This document shows positions 14,645 to 18,862 of a stretch of 18,862 bases of DNA, piece after piece. The DNA lies in NCBI GenBank assembly GCA_017405115.1, contig JAFRBA010000044.1, forward strand, positions 1 through 18,862, written 5' to 3'. Numbering within the stretch: position 1 is the stretch's first letter; every line of letters starts with the position of its first letter. The DNA is from Kiritimatiellia bacterium (GTDB lineage Bacteria; Verrucomicrobiota; Kiritimatiellia; RFP12; UBA1067). A program made the position numbers and the translations under genes. The notes beneath the pieces were generated by a model. That model saw nothing but the letters and a program-made list of their open reading frames with translations, searched no databases and was not told the origin of the DNA.

Positions 14645-15667
14645 TCAGGAGATTCCCTTCGACTTCAGGAACGCATACGACGGGGTTACGGCGGAGAGGT
14701 CCTCCTCGTGCCGTTCGCACTCAACGACGTACCACTTGACGCCGTCCTTCTCCGTGACGGGGATCAGCTTGTCCCAGTCGACTGGAGTGGCGCCCGGCCG
14801 GCCGGGCTGGCCGAGAATCGCGTCGAACTCCTTGACGTCCTTGCCCATGCCGTTCTCCTTGGCGTGCAGGGTCGGCGAGCGTCCGGGGTACTTGGCGTAC
14901 TGGTCCGTCGGATTGAGGCCGGGGAACATGTCGCCGGCGCATGTCGTCCAGCCGACGTCCTGCTCCATGCAGACGTCCTTCGACGTGTTGGAGAAGAAGT
15001 AGTCCCAGTAAGTCGTGCCGTCCAGCATCTTGATGCCGAACTCCCACGTGTGGTTGTGGAGGCCGATCCTGCATCCCTCGGCCTTGGCGACCTCGGCGGC
15101 CTTGTTGTAGAGGTCGGCAAGCTTCTTGGTGAAGTCGTCGATCGCCTGCGAAGGCTGGCAGACTTCGCCGCCGCGGCCAGTGGACCATTTCGTGCCAGGC
15201 GGTATGGTGCCGCCGCCGGGGCAGATGATAAGGTCGTTGCCGTAGCCGAGGTTGAACTCGCAGGTCTTCTTGAGGACGTCGGCGTTGAACTTCCACTCCT
15301 TCGTGTCGAAGCCGTAGTCGGTGTTGCCTACGTGCGTTCCGCAGGCGACAAGGCCCGCGTCCGCAAGCATCGCCTTGAGCGTCTTCGCGTCGCAGCCGTA
15401 GTAGCCGGCGAACTCGACGCCGGTGTAGCCGATCGCCGCGACGTCCTTCAGGGCCTGCGCAAGGCCGACTCCCGGCTTCACGACGTTCCCCGCCTTGTCC
15501 TTCTTCCCGCCAATGTACGTGCGGATGGAATAGAGCTGAAGCGCCTGCTTCGCCTTTATGCCGCCGCAGCAGCAATCGGCTCCGCAGCAGCAGCCGTCGA
15601 GAGCCGCCGCCGCCGCGCTGGCGCCGAGCAGCTCGAAGAAACCTCTACGTGTAATGTCTGTCTTCAT
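14645..15667 (-). CDS. Tat-exported cysteine-rich lipoprotein of the xylose-isomerase-like TIM-barrel family (TIM-B)
   Basis: A 340-residue sugar phosphate isomerase/epimerase-like protein. The Tat signal TRRGFFELLGASAAAAALDG leads into CCCGADCCCGG: Cys26 is the probable lipidated residue, followed by Cys27-28 and Cys32-34, an unusual cluster. The barrel shows QLYSIRTY at the start of strand 1, TGVEFAGYYG, GTHVG, GLHNHTWEF (202-210), MEQDVGW (234-240) with a metal-ligand Asp, TLHAKE (266-271) and VVECE (314-318), matching the secreted isomerase/epimerase branch linked to Gfo/Idh oxidoreductases. Its likely role is isomerisation or lyase chemistry on a keto-sugar formed by a partner oxidoreductase. 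The start ATG at 15665-15667 is chosen for the Tat signal and is preceded by a 41-base polypurine tract. It sits between the two Gfo/Idh genes in the same orientation. The stop is TGA. Confidence 0.86.
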   Translation of the reverse strand: MKTDITRRGFFELLGASAAAAALDGCCCGADCCCGGIKAKQALQLYSIRTYIGGKKDKAGNVVKPGVGLAQALKDVAAIGYTGVEFAGYYGCDAKTLKAMLADAGLVACGTHVGNTDYGFDTKEWKFNADVLKKTCEFNLGYGNDLIICPGGGTIPPGTKWSTGRGGEVCQPSQAIDDFTKKLADLYNKAAEVAKAEGCRIGLHNHTWEFGIKMLDGTTYWDYFFSNTSKDVCMEQDVGWTTCAGDMFPGLNPTDQYAKYPGRSPTLHAKENGMGKDVKEFDAILGQPGRPGATPVDWDKLIPVTEKDGVKWYVVECERHEEDLSAVTPSYAFLKSKGIS

Positions 15668-15708
15668 GTTCTTCTTTCCCTTTCTTCCTTTTTTCTTTCT
15701 TCCTTTTC
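15668..15708 (-). promoter_or_regulatory. Polypurine leader before TIM-B
   Basis: The 41 bases between the Gfo/Idh-B stop and the TIM-B start read almost only A and G on the minus strand, with AAGGAAGAAAG and GGGAAAG blocks that can serve as ribosome binding sites. The tract closely resembles the one before Gfo/Idh-A, as if the intergenic segments share an origin or expand by slippage. Confidence 0.6.
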
Positions 15709-17256
15709 TCAGAACTCCCACCCCTTGCGGATGTAGGGCTTGACGAGCGCGGTCGCCGCGTCGTTGCCGACGAAGCTCTGGGTCTTGGAGCACCAGGTGA
15801 GCTTGCCGGGCACGCGCTGAGCCACGCAGCCGACGAGGATGCCCTCCATCTGCGGCACGCAGTACTCGCGGTCGGCGAAGCAGCGCGAGTGCGTCTGCTC
15901 GTAGTACGGGCCCTCGCCGCGGATCGCGTTGACGAACTCGAGGTAGTGCTCGTTGCCCAGGCCCTTCATCTCCACCGTCGACTTGCCGACGGCGACGGTC
16001 GTGCCGCCGAGGAGCGGGATGGACTGCGGGACGACCTTGGCCGCCTCGTGCTTGAAGATGTCGACGAACTCCTTGTCGCCGTCGAGCGCGATCGCGCACT
16101 TGGCGCCATAGTCGTCCTGCATCAGGACCGCCCCCTTAGACCCGATGATGTAGCAGCCGGTGTTCGGCACCTTGCCGCCGTTGGCCGACGCCCACTTCGG
16201 CATGATCTCCGCCGACGGCTTGAGCCCGCCGTCGTACCAGTAGAGGGTAACCGCGGGCAGCGTCACGCCGGGACGCACCTTCGACTCGCGCGCCTTGTAG
16301 ACGACCTTCACCTTGGAGGCCAGCGGGTAGGCGAGCTCGTTGTCGGAGTCAGACTGGATGCGCTCCGCCTCGGAGACGCCGCCGAGCTCGAGCCCGCGGA
16401 ACGCGAGGTTCATTGTGTGGCACGCCATGTCGCCGAACGCGCCCGCGCCAAAGTCGTAGAACCCGCGCCAGGTGAACGTGTGGTAGACGTTCTTGCCGAG
16501 CTTCCACGGATCGTACACGTCGGCGTTGTCCGGATACTTGTCGAGGAACGGGCGCTTCGCGGCCGTTGCGAGCCAGGCGTCCCAGTTCAGCCCGTCGCGG
16601 ATCTTGTCGCCCTTCGGATGGCCCTTCACCCAGTCGGTGACGGCCTTGCCCTGCGGCCACACGGGGCGGTTCGTCCACACGTGGACCTCCTTCGCGTCTC
16701 CGAGGATGCCGCTCTGCAGCACCTCCGTGCAGCGACGCATCGGGGAGAGGGCGGACCCCTGGTTGCCCATCTGCACGATCACGTTGTTGTCCTTCGCCGT
16801 GCGGTCGAAGTAGTCGAGCTCCCAGAGGGTGCGCACGAGCGGCTTCTGCACGTAGACGTGGATGCCCTGCTTCATCGCGCCGATCGCCACCGGGGCGTGG
16901 ACGTGGTCGGGCGTGGAGACCGTCATCGCGTCGATGCCGAGAATCCCCGCGCTGTCGAGGAGCTTGCGGTAGTCGGTGAAGAACGGCACGCGGTACATGT
17001 CGAAGTCGATGCCGTCCTGCGCAAGCCGCTTCTGCGCCTTCTCGCGCATCGTGTAGTCGGCGTCGCAGAACGCGACCATCTCGACGAGGCCCGACTTCAG
17101 CATCGGCGTCCAGTCGCTGTAGCCCTTGCCCATCACGCCGACCGCGGCGAGCCTTACCTTCTGCCTGCCGCACGGGCAGACGCATCCGCCGATGGCGAAG
17201 GTCGAAGCCCCCGCAAGACCTCTGATGAAGCCCCTTCTTGACGCACTGATGTTCAT
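15709..17256 (-). CDS. Tat-exported Gfo/Idh/MocA-family oxidoreductase lipoprotein, QKP variant (Gfo/Idh-B)
   Basis: A 515-residue Gfo/Idh/MocA protein with a twin-arginine signal (SRRGFIRGLAGASTFAIGGC) and a lipobox ending at Cys25; Cys27 and Cys29 follow in CVCPCG. The Rossmann domain starts VRLAAVGVMGKGYSD, with VAFCDAD and STPDHVHA. The family motif usually written EKP is QKP here (YVQKPLV, 135-141). FGAGAFGDMACHTMN contains the conserved His region of the C-terminal domain. This type is commonly annotated in PVC and Bacteroidota genomes as a secreted dehydrogenase. Substrate is unknown; export with bound NAD(P) and redox cycling on a sugar is the likely mode. The start ATG at 17254-17256 has AGGAG upstream and gives the Tat signal. 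It lies 29 bases after the M18 peptidase stop, with no terminator between, so co-transcription is likely. It differs clearly from Gfo/Idh-A and is not a recent duplicate. Confidence 0.88.
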   Translation of the reverse strand: MNISASRRGFIRGLAGASTFAIGGCVCPCGRQKVRLAAVGVMGKGYSDWTPMLKSGLVEMVAFCDADYTMREKAQKRLAQDGIDFDMYRVPFFTDYRKLLDSAGILGIDAMTVSTPDHVHAPVAIGAMKQGIHVYVQKPLVRTLWELDYFDRTAKDNNVIVQMGNQGSALSPMRRCTEVLQSGILGDAKEVHVWTNRPVWPQGKAVTDWVKGHPKGDKIRDGLNWDAWLATAAKRPFLDKYPDNADVYDPWKLGKNVYHTFTWRGFYDFGAGAFGDMACHTMNLAFRGLELGGVSEAERIQSDSDNELAYPLASKVKVVYKARESKVRPGVTLPAVTLYWYDGGLKPSAEIMPKWASANGGKVPNTGCYIIGSKGAVLMQDDYGAKCAIALDGDKEFVDIFKHEAAKVVPQSIPLLGGTTVAVGKSTVEMKGLGNEHYLEFVNAIRGEGPYYEQTHSRCFADREYCVPQMEGILVGCVAQRVPGKLTWCSKTQSFVGNDAATALVKPYIRKGWEF

Positions 17257-17285
17257 TTCTGTTTCTTCTCCTGTTGGGTTTTGTT

Positions 17286-18647
17286 TTAGTTTCTCAAATA
17301 GGCGCTGTAGGCCCTGTAGGTCTGCCAGCAGTCGTTCGCCGAGACGATCTCCCATGGCGCGTGCATGTTCCACATGGGCGTTCCCATGTCGAGCACCTTC
17401 ATGCCGAAGCGCGCCATGTACTGCGAGATCGTGCCGCCGCCGCCCTTCTCCATCTTGCCAAGCTCGGCCATCTGCCACTCGACGCCGCCGGCCTCCATTA
17501 TCCGCCGTATCTCGGCGATGAACTCGGGCCCGCAGTCGCTGGCCCCGCTCTTGGACGCGCCGCCGGTGTACTTCGACGCCGCGACCCCCTTGTGGAGGCG
17601 GGCCTCGTTGCCGGTGGAGTCAACGTCGGGGAAGTGGGGGTCGGCCGCCGCGGTGACGTCCGCGGACAGCATCGTCGACCTCTCCAGCGCGCGCCTCACC
17701 ATGATGTCGCGCGCATTCTTCTCCTGGCGCTCTATGAGCTCGGCGACGGTGTTCTCGAAGAAGGAGCTCTGCATCCCTGTGGAACCCATCGAGCCGATCT
17801 CCTCCTTGTCGCACATGAGTATCGACGCGGTCTGCGCAGGCACGTGGTCCGCGGCGTCGAGAAGCGCCTTGAGACCGGCGAACGAGCATACGCGGTCGTC
17901 ATGGCCGTAGCCGACGATGAGCGCCTTGTCCAGTCCCAGGTAGCGCGGCATTCCCGCCGGCACGATCTCCAGCTCGGCGCTCAGCAGGTCCTCCTCCTCG
18001 ATGCCGTATGCCTTCTTCAGGTAGGCGACGAGACCGGCCTTGGCCTTGCGCTTCGCACCTGGCCCCTCCTCGTCGGCCGAACCGCCAGTCGACCACGCCA
18101 CCACGTCGAGGTCCTCGGCAGGGAAGAACTCGTCGCGAGTCTTCTTTGCCTGGTCCTTCCCGAGGTGGGGCAGGATGTCGGAAATCATGAAGACAGGGTC
18201 GCCCGGCTCGTCGCCGACCGCGACCTGGACCTTGGCGCCGTCCTTGCGCACCACCGTGCCGTAGAGCGCGAGCGGCAGGGTCAGCCACTGGTACTTCTTG
18301 ATGCCGCCGTAGAGATGGCAGTCGAAGTAGACGACGCCGCCCTTCTCGTAGAGAGGGCGCGGCTTGAGGTCGAGGCGGGGCGCGTCGGTATGCCCGCCCA
18401 CGACCTTGAGGCCGGCCTCGGCGACGGGACGGCGGCCTATCACCGCGGCCATCAGCGTGCGGTCCTCGTAGCCGCGGTACACCCTGTCGCCCGGCTTGAG
18501 GCGCTTGAATGCGGAAATCTCGCGGAAACCCCTCGCCTTCAGCAGCCTGACGCTCTCGGCGTAGCTCCGGCGCTCGGTCTTGGCGACGCCAAGATAGCGC
18601 ATGTAGTCGCGGCAGTACTGTGCAAGAGGAACGTATTTCAACTTCAT
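17286..18647 (-). CDS. M18-family metallo-aminopeptidase
   Basis: A 453-residue M18 peptidase, expected to be a cytoplasmic dizinc aminopeptidase that forms large tetrahedral oligomers and removes acidic or neutral N-terminal residues from peptides. Conserved elements are GGHTDAPRLDLK (His86, Asp88), GYGHDDRVCS with the bridging Asp (250 or 251), CDKEEIGSMGS with Glu282/Glu283, LSADVTAA (Asp330) and the late metal ligand His429 in WNMHAPWE. No signal peptide is present. Length is normal for the family (430-480). The ATG at 18645-18647 lacks any Shine-Dalgarno sequence; a strong promoter ends so close to it that the mRNA is probably leaderless. The exported sugar-enzyme genes follow 29 bases after its TAA stop, so they may depend on this promoter although the functions differ. 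Confidence 0.92.
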   Translation of the reverse strand: MKLKYVPLAQYCRDYMRYLGVAKTERRSYAESVRLLKARGFREISAFKRLKPGDRVYRGYEDRTLMAAVIGRRPVAEAGLKVVGGHTDAPRLDLKPRPLYEKGGVVYFDCHLYGGIKKYQWLTLPLALYGTVVRKDGAKVQVAVGDEPGDPVFMISDILPHLGKDQAKKTRDEFFPAEDLDVVAWSTGGSADEEGPGAKRKAKAGLVAYLKKAYGIEEEDLLSAELEIVPAGMPRYLGLDKALIVGYGHDDRVCSFAGLKALLDAADHVPAQTASILMCDKEEIGSMGSTGMQSSFFENTVAELIERQEKNARDIMVRRALERSTMLSADVTAAADPHFPDVDSTGNEARLHKGVAASKYTGGASKSGASDCGPEFIAEIRRIMEAGGVEWQMAELGKMEKGGGGTISQYMARFGMKVLDMGTPMWNMHAPWEIVSANDCWQTYRAYSAYLRN

Positions 18648-18655
18648 GGTTTTGT

Positions 18656-18685
18656 ATTATACCATAATCGGCGGTCCCCGGACAA
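18656..18685 (-). promoter_or_regulatory. Extended -10 promoter of the M18 gene, probably leaderless
   Basis: On the minus strand TGG-TATAAT (-10 at 18656-18661) lies 18 bases downstream of TTGTCC (18680-18685). Initiation 6-8 bases after the -10 would fall at about 18648-18650, zero to two bases before the ATG at 18647. The intervening ACAAAACC contains no ribosome site. Confidence 0.7.
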
Positions 18686-18689
18686 GACA

Positions 18690-18862
18690 GCGTGCGTTTG
18701 GAATATCCCCAGTTTTTGGACTGTCGCTTCCAGAAGTAAACAAGTTTTTCTGAAGTGTTTAGTGCCCATAAAGATTGGCTGTGGTTGATTGGAGGGGCAA
18801 AAGCCTTGCTACCCTCCCCGGGGAGGGGACGAGCGTTTAGCTCCATAATCCCGTAGAATACG
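18690..18862. other. Right-edge intergenic region with a GC palindrome
   Basis: The segment upstream of the M18 promoter is clearly richer in A and T than the genes and has no protein-like frame on either strand. CCCTCCCC-GGGGAGGG at 18812-18827 is a perfect 16-base palindrome without a loop; it could be a protein binding site or, in RNA, the base of a hairpin, but no T-tract follows it. Nothing else is recognised before the window ends. Confidence 0.5.

Overview
The window is GC-rich and every supported gene lies on the minus strand, so transcription runs from high to low coordinates. I see nine protein loci (eight intact, one broken) and one tRNA. The mix points to the PVC group, probably a gut or sediment Kiritimatiellota/Verrucomicrobiota or Lentisphaerota relative. 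It includes very large secreted glycoside-hydrolase-like proteins of the DUF6067 kind, a run of twin-arginine (Tat) exported Gfo/Idh/MocA oxidoreductases and xylose-isomerase-like TIM barrels, and an Rpn-type PD-(D/E)XK protein. The placement is inference from gene content; no marker gene was compared.

In transcriptional order: an M18 metallo-aminopeptidase (18647-17286) is driven by an extended -10 promoter sitting almost on its start codon. It is followed at short spacings by Gfo/Idh-B, TIM-B, Gfo/Idh-A and TIM-A (17256-11750), two oxidoreductase/isomerase pairs that all carry Tat signals. This looks like an extracytoplasmic sugar-modifying pathway, perhaps of the oxidation/elimination/isomerisation type. 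A promoter then drives tRNA-Tyr (11657-11572). The intrinsic terminator of the tRNA overlaps the GTG start of a lipoprotein-anchored sensor histidine kinase (11555-10140), which is followed by truA (10118-9345).

Next is an Rpn-family protein (9164-8181) with its own promoter, a coiled-coil tail made of perfect 21-bp repeats, and a strong Shine-Dalgarno sequence inside the gene. The left third is a saccharolytic block: a secreted esterase (8020-7211), a broken giant glycosidase-like gene (7166-3721), and its intact paralogue (3704-327). The broken copy has one missing base in a G run and one TGG-to-TGA change. It also carries an in-frame insertion of 8-bp repeats arranged as an inverted repeat. 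The two giants share their core and catalytic-looking C-terminal part but have different N-terminal carbohydrate-binding-like modules.

The left 326 bases and the right 200 bases contain no gene I can support. The most interesting points are the tRNA/terminator/kinase overlap, the Tat-exported oxidoreductase-isomerase series, the possible intragenic product of the Rpn gene, and the 8-bp inverted minisatellite inside a coding region.
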